Program-made: the position numbers and the translations under genes
In this document: piece by piece, positions 23,536-33,328 of the stretch
How positions within the stretch are numbered: the stretch's first letter is position 1
Layout of the letters: every line of letters starts with the position of its first letter
The notes under the pieces: generated by a model
Seen by the model: only the letters and a program-made list of their open reading frames with translations
Database searches by the model: none
What the model was told of the DNA's origin: nothing
DNA from: Salinicola acroporae
Lineage (GTDB): Bacteria > Pseudomonadota > Gammaproteobacteria > Pseudomonadales > Halomonadaceae
Assembly: GCF_003206615.1 (NCBI RefSeq)
Contig: NZ_PZJW01000002.1
Location: forward strand, 357,803 to 421,802
Direction: 5' to 3'
Length of the DNA: 64,000 nucleotides

Positions 23536-26338
23536 CCGCTATCGTGGTGGGCCTTCCCAGATAAAACCCCTGAACGTAGTCAACACCATATCCACGAAGG
23601 TACGGCAACAGCTCAGACCTATCGACAAACTCCGCGACAGTTTTCTTGCCCATCCCCTTAGCGATATCCACGATGGCCTTGACTATCAACTGGCTTTCTT
23701 CGCTCTCGGGAAGCTTTTGAATAAACGAACCATCTATTTTTATATAGTCGGCAGGAAACTGACCCAGATAGTGAAAACTGCTAAAACCAACACCAAAATC
23801 ATCCAACGCCACCTTGCAACCTAAAGCCCGGATGCTCTCCAATACACATCTCGCTGAGGCAAAATCGGTCACGGCTGCAGTCTCGGTGACCTCGATGATG
23901 ATCCGGGCAGGATCAACCGCATGACGCGAGAACTCATGCTTCATGAAATCAGTCAAGTCACCGTCATGCAAAGACTGTCCTGATAAATTGATAGCCAAAT
24001 TGGCCGTGGTGTCGGCAAGCGTAGACATCAAGCGAATGCCATTCGATAACACCCATTTGTCGACCGCAACGATTTGCCCACTCTGCTCGGCGACCGGTAT
24101 GAAAATACCGGGAGACAAGTTTTCACCGTTGGCATCTCTTAGCCGGAGTAGAACCTCATAGTGTTGGACGTCGAAATCGAACAAACGAAAAATTGGCTGG
24201 ACCATGAGTTCAAAATCGTCATTGAGTAGCGCATTGCGGATCATCTCTACCCAATAAACGCGCTGTTTTATCTCCTCCCGTCCCTGCTGCTCGGGAGACA
24301 GGAGATACCAACGCTGCGCTGCATCGACTTTCGCCTGGTACATCGCATAATCGGCGTTGGCCATCAGTTCATCGGGAAAAGCCCCGTTAGCCGGATAGAG
24401 CGCAATACCAATGCTGGCGCTGGCGCGATGGATACGACCCTCGACATGCAGAGTCTTCTGTTCCAGATGGTCCGCAATTCGCTGAGCCATATCGACAGCA
24501 CTCTGTTGGGATGCATGCTCGAGGAGAATAGCGAACTCGTCCCCTCCCAAACGCGCCACGACATTACCCCGCCCCAGTTCCGACAAGGCCGCTGCGACTG
24601 ACCGTAGCAACTGATCGCCCGATTGATGTCCGCTAGTCTCGTTAACTTCCTTGAAGCGGTCCAGATCAAGATAAAGAACTGCGCCAAACGAGCTGGGTGT
24701 AACGGCGCGAGACAAGGCTTCTTCAAAAAACCGTCGATTGTAAAGCTCGGTCAGAGAATCTCGACTGGCCAACCAGAGCAGTCTCGTTTCTGCCAGCTTT
24801 CGCTCGGTAATATCCACCCCGACAGAAATGAGCTCCTGATGGGAACCACGATCTTCTGTCTCCAGGGGAGTGTGATACCAGACGATGGTTCTGATCTCGC
24901 CATCCCCCGAGACTAACTTGCTTTCCTGTTGACCACCACCATCAAAAAATTCATCAATATTAACCAGGTCTGCCGCAAAGACATCCTGGAATTTATTATC
25001 AGACAGCTGATCAGACGACTGTCCTGTTAGCCATTCGCAAAACCGGTTGGTCAAGGTGATATGACCATTTCGGTTATGAATTACGATTAAAACTTGAGCG
25101 GTATTGAAAAGGCCTGACACGAAGTCACGTTCTCTTGCCAGCTCCTTCACACGGTTTTCCAGCTCGACTCCCCGAAGGTTTATCTCTTGCTCCATACCCT
25201 CAAGTTTGGTTTCCAGTTCGATTGCCGTGCCCTCCAGAACGTCAAGCTCATCCAGGAAGAAGGCCTTCGTTGGCGGCATCGAATCTCGCATCACGTCGTA
25301 TCGTCGCTGTGCTAACAAGGGAAGCTTTCGACTAATTATTCTTAGCCTATCCATTCGATTCTTCAACATGCTGAACAGAATCACTTCCGAAGCCAACCAA
25401 CCCAGCAGTGCAATCAAAAGAACCATACGCGTAGTGCTGGAAATCGAATTTATCTGAGCCGTAACATCCGATACCAGCAAGAAATATCCGGATTTTTCGC
25501 CCACTTGCTGATTGTCTTTATCGATGGGGATCGCAATGACTTCAAAGACCTTGTTATCCTCGGTATATCGAGCGACCTTTCCATCAACCTCGGAGAACGT
25601 TATACCGCCAGCGATGGATTTAAGCAGCGGCCAGCTAGTATCTTCATGTGTCAAGGCAATCAAATTCGCATTCCAGCTTTCCAAAAACCTGTCATTGGCA
25701 AATCTGGTCAACCCCGAGGCAGTAACTAACAGCGCAACTTCGCTACCGGAGCTTCTTTGCATATAGCGAGTCACATCGGCAAGCGAACGGGAAACCATGA
25801 TGACGCCGGCGTCCATGCCTTCTGCCAGCACAGGAACAGCCACATATTGGCGACACTCTCGGTAGCAGGCTAGCCTCTTCATTGGCTTTTCTTCTTTGAT
25901 CACCTGTCCAAGCCATTCGGCATCTACAGCGGCTTGACTATCAGGCTGTCCCTGCCCTAGTGTTATTACACTTTTAGTATCGCTATCGTAGACACTGACG
26001 TCATCGAGTCCGGCATCTAACTGGAGCGTGGGCCACTGAGGTGATAAAGCCGATTCTATGTCCGAGGCGTCGCCCTCAAGTAAGGCATGACTCAGGCTGG
26101 GGGAAGATGCCAATAGGCTAGCTATTTGCCGCATGGCATCCGCCGAACTTTGTAAAGTCAGGGATACTTCATACCGCTGGCGATCATAGAACGATTTTTG
26201 AGATTGACTAAATTGCTGTACCAAGGCGTGATTGCTCACCCATGCAACAAGGCTTGCCAATGCCAGCAGCAAAAAGCTAGTAAATACCAACGCCCTCCAT
26301 TTTAGACTAATCCGAAAAACATTCTTTCGATTGTGCAT
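23513..26338 (-). CDS. Membrane-bound PAS-GGDEF-EAL c-di-GMP protein
   Basis: A 941-residue receptor in the inner membrane. Transmembrane helices near residues 14-36 and 303-325 bracket a ~265-residue periplasmic sensor with a Cys-containing segment CYRECRQYVAVPV. A PAS domain follows at about 405-515. The GGDEF domain (about 525-680) has an intact RLGGDEFAIL. The EAL domain (about 695-935) has EVLLRL in place of EALLR but keeps the catalytic Glu, Asn (INLSGQSL), Glu (EVTETAA), Asp pair (DDFGVGFSSF), Lys (IKIDGSF) and QGFYLGRP. Both cyclase and phosphodiesterase activity are thus possible. It follows the porin gene by 24 bp and overlaps the acyltransferase gene. The periplasmic ligand is probably linked to the upstream PstS-like protein. 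Confidence 0.9.
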   Translation of the reverse strand: MHNRKNVFRISLKWRALVFTSFLLLALASLVAWVSNHALVQQFSQSQKSFYDRQRYEVSLTLQSSADAMRQIASLLASSPSLSHALLEGDASDIESALSPQWPTLQLDAGLDDVSVYDSDTKSVITLGQGQPDSQAAVDAEWLGQVIKEEKPMKRLACYRECRQYVAVPVLAEGMDAGVIMVSRSLADVTRYMQRSSGSEVALLVTASGLTRFANDRFLESWNANLIALTHEDTSWPLLKSIAGGITFSEVDGKVARYTEDNKVFEVIAIPIDKDNQQVGEKSGYFLLVSDVTAQINSISSTTRMVLLIALLGWLASEVILFSMLKNRMDRLRIISRKLPLLAQRRYDVMRDSMPPTKAFFLDELDVLEGTAIELETKLEGMEQEINLRGVELENRVKELARERDFVSGLFNTAQVLIVIHNRNGHITLTNRFCEWLTGQSSDQLSDNKFQDVFAADLVNIDEFFDGGGQQESKLVSGDGEIRTIVWYHTPLETEDRGSHQELISVGVDITERKLAETRLLWLASRDSLTELYNRRFFEEALSRAVTPSSFGAVLYLDLDRFKEVNETSGHQSGDQLLRSVAAALSELGRGNVVARLGGDEFAILLEHASQQSAVDMAQRIADHLEQKTLHVEGRIHRASASIGIALYPANGAFPDELMANADYAMYQAKVDAAQRWYLLSPEQQGREEIKQRVYWVEMIRNALLNDDFELMVQPIFRLFDFDVQHYEVLLRLRDANGENLSPGIFIPVAEQSGQIVAVDKWVLSNGIRLMSTLADTTANLAINLSGQSLHDGDLTDFMKHEFSRHAVDPARIIIEVTETAAVTDFASARCVLESIRALGCKVALDDFGVGFSSFHYLGQFPADYIKIDGSFIQKLPESEESQLIVKAIVDIAKGMGKKTVAEFVDRSELLPYLRGYGVDYVQGFYLGRPTTIADAEFYKG

Positions 26339-26362
26339 TTAACCGGCCTTAAATTGGCGTCA

Positions 26363-27556
26363 TTAGAAAAAATAGGAAGCCTGGAATAGCAACATATTCC
26401 AATATTTATCCTGCTTTTCAGACGCCCCCTCACCAACCACAGGCACCCATCCCGTGCCTTCAATATGATGTAGCTCTGACGACAGAAGAAACCTGGGATA
26501 AACTTGCCACTGAAGACCGGTTGTCCAATCCTTTGCATATCGAGAAAACGCAGGCCGACGGGACTGTTCCGCGAAACTAGCCCCCCTTCTATCATCACGG
26601 TCCACGACGTACGAGTCATACCTCACGATCCAGTCCCAGTCGACATTCAGCCTTCTTGAATATTGGACATACCAGCTTTCACCGGTAATATTGTAGTTAT
26701 AAGGATCTGAGAATTTTTCTGTTTTCAGATTTCTCAGCGCATATTCGGTCGTAAAGGACCAGTTTTCTTGATTATATTGAAAAGAAAAAATCCACGGCAC
26801 GAAGAGGAAGTCACCATTTCCCGGCGCTTCTTCCGCGGAGTCGAACTTGGCTTTGACCCTAGCGTTTGTCAGCGCCAGAACGATGGCACCGCCACCGTAC
26901 TCATATCTTGCTTGGCCAATGTAGGAAGTTTCTCCAGAAAAGTCCCCCAAGCCGTTACTGCCTAATAACGATCCTGCCACTTGGCTATCGAACCTGGGGT
27001 TTCCGACGCCGACCTGGAGCCTGACTACGCTGTTGTCCATGCGCCGCTCAACGTAGCCCATGACGCCGTCAGAACTTAACGCCGGCTTTCTAGTGCGATC
27101 AAAGTATATAGACTGTGGCAGCAGTATACTGGGGCGGGTGATCGCCACGTCTCGGGCCTGATTGTATAGTCCGAACGGGTTCTTGAATCGTCCAAACTGC
27201 ACGCCAACTGTATTTTGGTTATCAGTCAGAAACTGATAGTCCACCACGCCATAATCAAGCTCGGGGTCATTCAGTTCGCCATCATCTCCGGCTTGCCTAG
27301 CCAGCATTTGACCCGCCACCAACACGTTGTTTAGCGGTCGAAAAGAGGCGTTCAAGCCTAGTTCGGTGTACTCCCAGCTTCCACCACCCTCGCTACTGGG
27401 TCCGAAGAAATCATTATGGTCGGTCACGATGAGTGCTTGACTCATGAAGCCATGAACCTGGAAGGTGTCCGACATTTCCACGGCGTGGGCGTTGGCCGCG
27501 AGCATCAGGGATATCGCTGCTTGAGTTGCGATTGAGAGCGGTTTCAGTTTATTCAA
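26363..27556 (-). CDS. Outer-membrane beta-barrel (porin-like) protein
   Basis: A 397-residue outer-membrane protein: signal peptide MNKLKPLSIATQAAISLMLA ending at NAHA, then alternating beta strands and a C-terminal aromatic residue (FQASYFF) as required for BAM-dependent insertion. The strands GVQFGRFKNPFGLYNQARD and YVQYSRRLNVDWDWIVRYD are typical of porins annotated in marine gammaproteobacteria. The start is a TTG inside the last codons of the PstS-like gene (8-bp overlap). No strong ribosome-binding site is visible, which fits translational coupling. The substrate is unknown. It is the second gene of the four-gene signalling operon. Confidence 0.85.
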   Translation of the reverse strand: MNKLKPLSIATQAAISLMLAANAHAVEMSDTFQVHGFMSQALIVTDHNDFFGPSSEGGGSWEYTELGLNASFRPLNNVLVAGQMLARQAGDDGELNDPELDYGVVDYQFLTDNQNTVGVQFGRFKNPFGLYNQARDVAITRPSILLPQSIYFDRTRKPALSSDGVMGYVERRMDNSVVRLQVGVGNPRFDSQVAGSLLGSNGLGDFSGETSYIGQARYEYGGGAIVLALTNARVKAKFDSAEEAPGNGDFLFVPWIFSFQYNQENWSFTTEYALRNLKTEKFSDPYNYNITGESWYVQYSRRLNVDWDWIVRYDSYVVDRDDRRGASFAEQSRRPAFSRYAKDWTTGLQWQVYPRFLLSSELHHIEGTGWVPVVGEGASEKQDKYWNMLLFQASYFF

Positions 27557-27977
27557 TGTCGAGCACCCGAACCTGGTCCGTCAGGCTTGATTGTTTGATG
27601 TATCCGACACTGCCGGGCGTGGAGGCGACCTCCTCGATCATTTCAGCTTCGCTGGCGACCTCGTTGGGGGCCTGCCCGGTACCGGAAAATACGGCACGGT
27701 CCCAGGCGAGTCGAAGTTGATGCGGATAGACACCCAAGATTTTCTTGGAAAAATCCTCGTGAATCGGGTTGTCGTCCGGCAGGACGAAGACGTGCACGGC
27801 CTGCCCATCGGGGAAAGTTCTCTGTCGCATCGCGAAAATGGCTCTCAATGTCTCTAGCGGCAGAGAGGCCTGCATTACCGTCCTGTTGGCGATAACGACG
27901 GTTGCTGGCTCGTCTCCGAAACTATTCACGGATAACAGAGAGAGCAGCAGCACACAGCCGGTCAGTGTCCGCCGCAT
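27549..27977 (-). CDS. PstS-like periplasmic substrate-binding domain protein
   Basis: A 142-residue secreted protein with a signal peptide (MRRTLTGCVLLLSLLSVNSFG). The mature part has the small PstS-like fold seen in proteins annotated as phosphate ABC transporter substrate-binding: VVIANRTVMQASLPLETLRA, IFAMRQRTFPDG, and PGSVGYIKQ. At 142 residues it is about half the size of a full PstS, and no permease or ATPase gene is near. It heads an operon with a porin, a membrane c-di-GMP protein and an acyltransferase. It more likely serves as a periplasmic sensor partner than as a transporter component. Confidence 0.78.
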   Translation of the reverse strand: MRRTLTGCVLLLSLLSVNSFGDEPATVVIANRTVMQASLPLETLRAIFAMRQRTFPDGQAVHVFVLPDDNPIHEDFSKKILGVYPHQLRLAWDRAVFSGTGQAPNEVASEAEMIEEVASTPGSVGYIKQSSLTDQVRVLDIE

Positions 27978-28386
27978 GCGTCACGACTCCCCGACATGTC
28001 TGCTTCCGCCATGATGTTTGTCAAAGACACACCCCGACCCGAAATCGATTGCATTTCAGAGACATCTACGACCCGGTCTTTTTCATCGCCCAGCATCGCA
28101 GGTTGGAGTGCCTGATAGTCTCGGAATAACTCTGGGAACGGCGGCCATCTTATGGATTAGGCTACCGGCTTTCTCTTTCAGCATCGTTGCTGTCCCCTAC
28201 TACCGCATTATTATGCGCTGCCCTGGACACTGCCTGGCGTGGCCAGAAAGGCAGCCTTGACTTCGCCCGCCAATCCGCAGAGCTTCCATCACAGCATACT
28301 CATATTGCCGTGACTCGCCCAGCGACCAGGCCGATCGTGGAGCGTTGTGAAGCGCTGTCGGGAGGTGATGACTGATGGCGGGAATC
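27978..28386. other. Intergenic region upstream of the PstS-like operon
   Basis: About 409 bp with no supported gene. It must contain the promoter of the four-gene minus-strand operon ending at 22729, but I cannot single out a convincing -35/-10 pair. It also marks the right edge of the lower-GC segment. Confidence 0.4.
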
Positions 28387-29553
28387 TCAGGGAACCCTGC
28401 GTAGCCGGCTCATATTCATCTGGCGAATGTCCGTAATGCCAAGCAGCGCCATGTTCCGCGCGATCTCCTCCTGCATCAGATGGATCGCATGGCTGGTGCC
28501 CGCTTCTCCGGCGTAGGCGGCGGCATAATTGAAAGGACGACCGAAGAAGACGAAGCGGGCCCCCAGCGCCAGTGCCTTCAACACATCGGTACCGCGTCGG
28601 AAACCGCTATCGATCATCACAGGAAGGTCGCCCACGGCCTCGATGACCTCGGGGAGCGCGCGCAAGGGAGCGATGGTGCCGTCCAGTTGTCTGCCGCCAT
28701 GGTTGGAAACGATGATGGCATCCACGCCCTGCGTCTTGGCACGCTGGGCATCCTCGGGGTGCAGGATGCCCTTGACCACGAGGTTTCCCGGCCATCGCTC
28801 CCGCACCAGGGCAAGATAGTTCCAGTCGAGGTGCGAGCGCCCCGAGAAGTCGCGATTGACGTGACGCGAGATGACCGGGATGCCCCGGGTCGCGTGATTG
28901 TTCTCGAAGTGCGGAATGCCGTGGTGACGGAGCGTTTTGTAGAACGTCTCGTAGAGCCAGCGTGGCTTGACCAAGCCATCCAGTGCCAGTCGAAGAGTCG
29001 GGCGAATCGGGGACGAGAAGCCGCTGCGCCGGTTGTTGTCGGGATTGGGCGGAACGGGGTAGTCCACGGTGATGACCAGATTGCGAAAGCCGGCGCGCTC
29101 GACCCGAGCGATCAGCGCCTCGATGCCAGGCTCGTCTCCCGGCAGATAGGCTTGGAACCAGTCGCACCCCTCGACCGCAGCCACCTCTTCCATGGGAATC
29201 AGTGACGAACCGCTCATGACCATCGGCACATTGGCCCTTGCCGCCGCCCGAGCGAGCGCTAGATCCCCCCGGTAAGCGGATAGCGCACTGATCCCCATGG
29301 GGGCGATACCGAACGGCGCCGCGTAGTGTCGCCCCAGCAGTTCTGTCTCCAGGGAGACGCATGAGACATCGATCAGCGCTCGCGGCAGGAAACAGTAATC
29401 GTCAAAGGCCGCGCGGTTGGCGGCCAGGCTCTTGCCCTCCTCAGCGGCGTTGGCGACGTATCCGTGGATCGGCCGGGGAAGATGGCGTTTGCCGGCACGT
29501 TCGAGGTCCAGGAAGTTGCGAATACGGGACAGGCGGCGTTGTTGGCGCGTCAC
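28387..29553 (-). CDS. FMN-dependent alpha-hydroxy-acid oxidizing protein
   Basis: A 388-residue TIM-barrel flavoprotein of the lactate dehydrogenase (LldD)/glycolate oxidase family, oxidising an alpha-hydroxy acid to the keto acid. Active-site elements are visible: FQAYLPGD (Gln, Tyr), VKGILHPEDA (Lys), SNHGGRQLDG (catalytic His and Arg), and the FMN phosphate site DSGFRRGTDVLKALALGA. The start is GTG with AAGGA 6 nt upstream. It is the last gene of the operon tctC-tctB-tctA-enolase-family-DHDPS-family. In this context the substrate may be a sugar-acid breakdown product such as a 2-hydroxy acid, by inference. Confidence 0.88.
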   Translation of the reverse strand: MTRQQRRLSRIRNFLDLERAGKRHLPRPIHGYVANAAEEGKSLAANRAAFDDYCFLPRALIDVSCVSLETELLGRHYAAPFGIAPMGISALSAYRGDLALARAAARANVPMVMSGSSLIPMEEVAAVEGCDWFQAYLPGDEPGIEALIARVERAGFRNLVITVDYPVPPNPDNNRRSGFSSPIRPTLRLALDGLVKPRWLYETFYKTLRHHGIPHFENNHATRGIPVISRHVNRDFSGRSHLDWNYLALVRERWPGNLVVKGILHPEDAQRAKTQGVDAIIVSNHGGRQLDGTIAPLRALPEVIEAVGDLPVMIDSGFRRGTDVLKALALGARFVFFGRPFNYAAAYAGEAGTSHAIHLMQEEIARNMALLGITDIRQMNMSRLRRVP

Positions 29554-29630
29554 GAAGGATCCTTACGCGTTGAGCAGAGAGTTCGAGATTACGGCGGCGA
29601 CGCCGGCGATGTCGACGCCGATAGCGATCG

Positions 29631-30551
29631 TCACCCGACCAGCCCCGGCATCACAAAATCGACCCGCTTCAGGGCCGTCAGCAGTTTGTCGCGCTGGCTC
29701 TCGTCGAGCGAGACCAGCGGCGGTCGCAGCCGGTCCCAGCCGGAATCGTCGCTGAAATGGGCGGTGGCGGCCTTGAGGGCCGGGATCATCGGCACGCTTT
29801 CGAAGATATCGCGAATCTCGTTCAGCGCCTGCTGGCGCGCATCGGCATCGTCGCCCTGCCAACTGCCGCCCAGCGCTGAGATCGCGCGAGGATTGACGTT
29901 GGCGGTGGCACTAATGCAACCGACGCCGCCGGCCCGCAGCGTGGGCAGTAGGAAGCGCTCGCTGCCCGCGTAGACTCTAAATCCTTGGGTTCCGAAGGCA
30001 TCGATGACGGCCTGGGTGTTGGCCCAGTCACCCGAACTATCCTTGATCCCTGCCACGGCCTCGGGGTAGCGCTTCAGCAGTCGCTCGATCAGCCCCAGGC
30101 CAATCGGAACCTGCGCCACCGGCGGAATATGGTAGAGGTAGAGACGAAGCCGCTCGTCGCCAACGCGCTCGATCACCTCGCAATAGAACCGGAACAGCCC
30201 CTCTTCCGAGACGCCCTTGTAGTAGAACGGCGGCAACATCAGCACGCCCCCCACCCCCTGGCTCACCGCATGTCGCGTCAGGACCACGCTATCGGGTATC
30301 GAGCAGCAGCCGGTGCCCGGCATCAGCCGGGTCGTGTCGATCCCTGCCGCGACCAGGTGATCGAGCAGCTCGAGTCGCTCCTGCACCGACAGCGAGTTGG
30401 CCTCGGAGTTGGTGCCGAAGATCGCCAGGCCGACATCGTTGCTCAACAGCCAGCGACAGTGCTCGACGAAGCGCGCCGCATCCGGCGAGAGGTCATCGCG
30501 AAATGGCGTGATGACTGGCGAAAGTACGGTACCGCAGGGCGCATTCGGCAT
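29631..30551 (-). CDS. Dihydrodipicolinate-synthase-family lyase/aldolase
   Basis: A 306-residue TIM-barrel enzyme of the DapA/NanA family. The Schiff-base lysine is in AGIKDSSGD (about residue 173) and the catalytic tyrosine in YLYHIPPVAQ. The loop GTNSEANSLS replaces the GTTGE of DapA. Outside lysine synthesis this family includes 2-keto-3-deoxy-sugar-acid aldolases and 5-dehydro-4-deoxyglucarate dehydratase. Next to an enolase-superfamily sugar-acid enzyme and an IlvD/EDD dehydratase, a keto-deoxy-sugar-acid aldolase or dehydratase is the most likely role. It starts 62 bp after the enolase-family gene. Confidence 0.87.
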   Translation of the reverse strand: MPNAPCGTVLSPVITPFRDDLSPDAARFVEHCRWLLSNDVGLAIFGTNSEANSLSVQERLELLDHLVAAGIDTTRLMPGTGCCSIPDSVVLTRHAVSQGVGGVLMLPPFYYKGVSEEGLFRFYCEVIERVGDERLRLYLYHIPPVAQVPIGLGLIERLLKRYPEAVAGIKDSSGDWANTQAVIDAFGTQGFRVYAGSERFLLPTLRAGGVGCISATANVNPRAISALGGSWQGDDADARQQALNEIRDIFESVPMIPALKAATAHFSDDSGWDRLRPPLVSLDESQRDKLLTALKRVDFVMPGLVG

Positions 30552-30613
30552 GAGCGCAGACCTCTGGCAGACAGGGTGATTAGAGAGTGATGGTGACGAT
30601 AGGCCGGGTCGAC

Positions 30614-31732
30614 TCAGGACCAGGGCTCGACGGCGTAGCGCGACAAGGCGGCTTCGTCGAAATCGAATCCCAGCCCCGGCGCTCGTGGCAGATGCAGGCG
30701 CCCGTCACCGAAGGTCAACTGGGTATCGATCAATCTACGGAAGTTAAGCACTTGGTCGTCGGCAAAGAATTCGACGAAAGGCGCATTCGGCGTCGAGCCG
30801 ACCAGATGGACGTGAAGGTCATGGAACCAGTGGGGGCAGATCTCCACGCCGTAACTGGCCGCAGTGGCCGCGATCCGCCGGAATTCGGTGATTCCGCCAC
30901 AGACCGCCGCGTCGGTCTGCAGGATCATCGCCGCTTCCTTGTCCAGTAGCTCCTTGAAGCGCCAGCGACCGGCCTCGATTTCGCCCGTCGCCACCGGAAT
31001 AGGCGTGCGCTCGGCCAGGCGGCGGTGGTTGTCGATGTCGTCCGGGCTGAACGGCTCCTCGATCCAATAGGGGGAGTAGGGCTCAGCCATTCGCGCAAAT
31101 GCCAGGGCCGAAGGGAGATCCTGCCAGGCGTTGTTGGCATCCATCATCAACAGCACGTCGGGGCCGATGGCTTCTCGAACGGCGGCCAGGCGCGCCTCCT
31201 CGCCAGCCAGATCCTCGCGCCCCACCTTCATCTTGACCGCCCGGAAGCCCATCTCGACGTAGCCGGTCATCTCCTCCGCCAGCTTGGCCGGCGTCTTGCC
31301 GTCCAGGTAATAACCGCCGCTGGCGTAGGCCGCCACACTCTGTTCGTCACTGGCGCCGAGAAACTGGTAGAGGGGCAGGCCGGCGGCGCGGGCGTTACGG
31401 TCCCACAACGCCACGTCGAGGATGCTCAACGCCCGCATCACCGAGCCGGCGCGGCCATGCAACAGGCTCTCATACATCTCCTGCCATAGCCCCTCGACGC
31501 GATGAGCGTCCTGCCCCATTACTACCGGCTTGAGCAGGTCGCGCACCGCCTGCGTCACCAGGTGGCCGGCATTGTTGCCGCCATAGCAGAAGCCGATGCC
31601 ACTGATACCGTCGTCCCCGGTCACCTTGACCAGGGCGTAGTCCCGCTTAAGGACTTGCCGGTTGGAGAAGCTGGTCGGGTTGTCCAGCGCGACATTGACC
31701 GTTCGCGCCTGTACCTCGGTAATTCTGGTCAT
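30614..31732 (-). CDS. Mandelate racemase / muconate lactonizing enzyme family protein
   Basis: A 372-residue enolase-superfamily enzyme. The base motif KxK is in FRAVKMKVG. The three metal ligands appear in LLMMDANNAW (Asp), YWIEEPF (Glu) and VATGEIEAG (Glu). A later His-rich block CPHWFHDLHVHLVGS holds the second catalytic side. Enzymes with this set racemise or dehydrate sugar acids. The flanking TctABC transporter, DHDPS-family enzyme and regulated IlvD/EDD dehydratase point to an aldonate or aldarate. The start and length fit the family, and 29 bp separate it from tctA. Confidence 0.87.
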   Translation of the reverse strand: MTRITEVQARTVNVALDNPTSFSNRQVLKRDYALVKVTGDDGISGIGFCYGGNNAGHLVTQAVRDLLKPVVMGQDAHRVEGLWQEMYESLLHGRAGSVMRALSILDVALWDRNARAAGLPLYQFLGASDEQSVAAYASGGYYLDGKTPAKLAEEMTGYVEMGFRAVKMKVGREDLAGEEARLAAVREAIGPDVLLMMDANNAWQDLPSALAFARMAEPYSPYWIEEPFSPDDIDNHRRLAERTPIPVATGEIEAGRWRFKELLDKEAAMILQTDAAVCGGITEFRRIAATAASYGVEICPHWFHDLHVHLVGSTPNAPFVEFFADDQVLNFRRLIDTQLTFGDGRLHLPRAPGLGFDFDEAALSRYAVEPWS

Positions 31733-31761
31733 CGCTCACTCTCCGAATGTTTGGGATGGCA

Positions 31762-33270
31762 TCAATCGGGTTTCAGGCGACGCTTGAACGGCACGCGCAG
31801 CCAGCGGAAGAAAGGTGTCGCCTGCAGGATCGAGAGCAGCGCGAGGATCAGCAGGACGGTGGCGATCGGACTCTCCAGGAACACACCGAAACTGTCATTG
31901 CCGATCAGCATCGACTGCTGGAAGCTGGTCTCCATCACCGGCCCCAGGATCAGACCGATCACCATCGGGGCCGGCGAGACGCCCGCCTTGCTCATCCAGT
32001 AGCCGAACAGGCCGAAGCCCAGCATCAGTCCGACATCGAACAGACTGTTGTTGATGGCGAAGGCGCCGATGATGCAGAGCGTCAGAATGGCGCAGGCGAT
32101 GAAGCCATCGGGAATCCGGGTCACCGACACGCTCATCTTGGTGAACGCCAGCCCCACCACCAGCAGCGCGATATTGGCGAGGATCACCGCCCAGATCAGG
32201 GTGTAGGTGACATCGCCGTAGTCGGTGAGCAGATTGGGGCCCGGCAAAATGCCCTGCACCATTAGCGCGCCGAGCAGGATCGCGGTGGAGGAACTTCCCG
32301 GAATGCCAAGGGCGATGGTGGGAATCAGCGCACCACCGACGACCGCGTTGTTGGCCGCCTCCGGCGCGGCAACCCCGGCGATCTCGCCCTTGCCGAAACG
32401 GCTCTTGTCCCTGGCGAAGCGCTTGGCCTCGTTGTAGGCAAACCAGCTCGCGGTATCGCCGCCGGTCCCCGGAATCAGGCCCACGACGATGCCAATGCCG
32501 CTGGAGCGCAGGATGTTGGGCATCAGTTGCTTGATGGTGCGCCAGCGCGGCATCAACCGGTCGGTGATACGGCTCGCGACCTTGCCGCCCCGATGGGAAT
32601 TCTCGATCAGCGTCAACGCCTGGGGCACCGAGAACAGGCCGATCAATGCCACCGTGAAGTCGATTCCGGCAAACAGATTGATCTGGCCAAACGTCATGCG
32701 TGGCGTGCCGGTCGTCAGGTCCATCCCGACCGTACTGAGCAGCAGTCCCAGCCCACCGGAGAGCAGACCGCTGATCACCGACCCCTGAGCCAGCGAGCCG
32801 ATGATGGTAATGCCCAGCACGGCGATGGCGAACAGCTCCACCGGGCCGAACTCAAGCACCAGGGTGCCGAGCAGCGGGGCTGCGGTCAGCAGCGCAATGC
32901 CGCTCATCAGCCCGCCGAAGAAGGAGGCGAACAGCGAGATCCCCAGCGCCTGTCCAGCCTTGCCCTGCTGCGACAGCGGGAAGCCGTCGAGCACGGTCGC
33001 CGCCGCCGATGGCGTGCCCGGCGTACGCAGCAGGATCGCGGCGATGGAGCCACCGTAGGAGGCCCCGACGTAGAGCGAGGCCAGCATGCTCAGCCCGGTC
33101 GCCGGATCGAAGCTGAACGTCAGCGGCAGCAGCAGGGCCAGCGCCATCGTTGCCGATAGCCCAGGCATCGCCCCGACGAATAGCCCCAGCAGGGTGCCAC
33201 CCAGAATGCAGGCGATGTTGTTGACGCTGATCACGTTGGTCAGCCCGATCATCACCAGTGAGGAATCCAT
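31762..33270 (-). CDS. tctA: Tripartite tricarboxylate transporter, large permease TctA
   Basis: A 502-residue inner-membrane protein with about 11-12 hydrophobic helices. The TctA signature GLIPGTGGDTASWFAYNEAK and the N-terminal GTLLGLFVGAMPGLSATMAL repeat are present. It forms the secondary carrier with TctB and receives substrate from TctC. The substrate is probably the sugar acid degraded by the downstream genes rather than citrate; that is inference from context. It lies between tctB and the enolase-family gene in one minus-strand operon. Confidence 0.92.
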   Translation of the reverse strand: MDSSLVMIGLTNVISVNNIACILGGTLLGLFVGAMPGLSATMALALLLPLTFSFDPATGLSMLASLYVGASYGGSIAAILLRTPGTPSAAATVLDGFPLSQQGKAGQALGISLFASFFGGLMSGIALLTAAPLLGTLVLEFGPVELFAIAVLGITIIGSLAQGSVISGLLSGGLGLLLSTVGMDLTTGTPRMTFGQINLFAGIDFTVALIGLFSVPQALTLIENSHRGGKVASRITDRLMPRWRTIKQLMPNILRSSGIGIVVGLIPGTGGDTASWFAYNEAKRFARDKSRFGKGEIAGVAAPEAANNAVVGGALIPTIALGIPGSSSTAILLGALMVQGILPGPNLLTDYGDVTYTLIWAVILANIALLVVGLAFTKMSVSVTRIPDGFIACAILTLCIIGAFAINNSLFDVGLMLGFGLFGYWMSKAGVSPAPMVIGLILGPVMETSFQQSMLIGNDSFGVFLESPIATVLLILALLSILQATPFFRWLRVPFKRRLKPD

Positions 33271-33328
33271 GCGTGTCTACTCTCCTGTGCCCGAACCGAG
33301 CGTCGTGGCCACCCGCTTCGGCCAGGGT

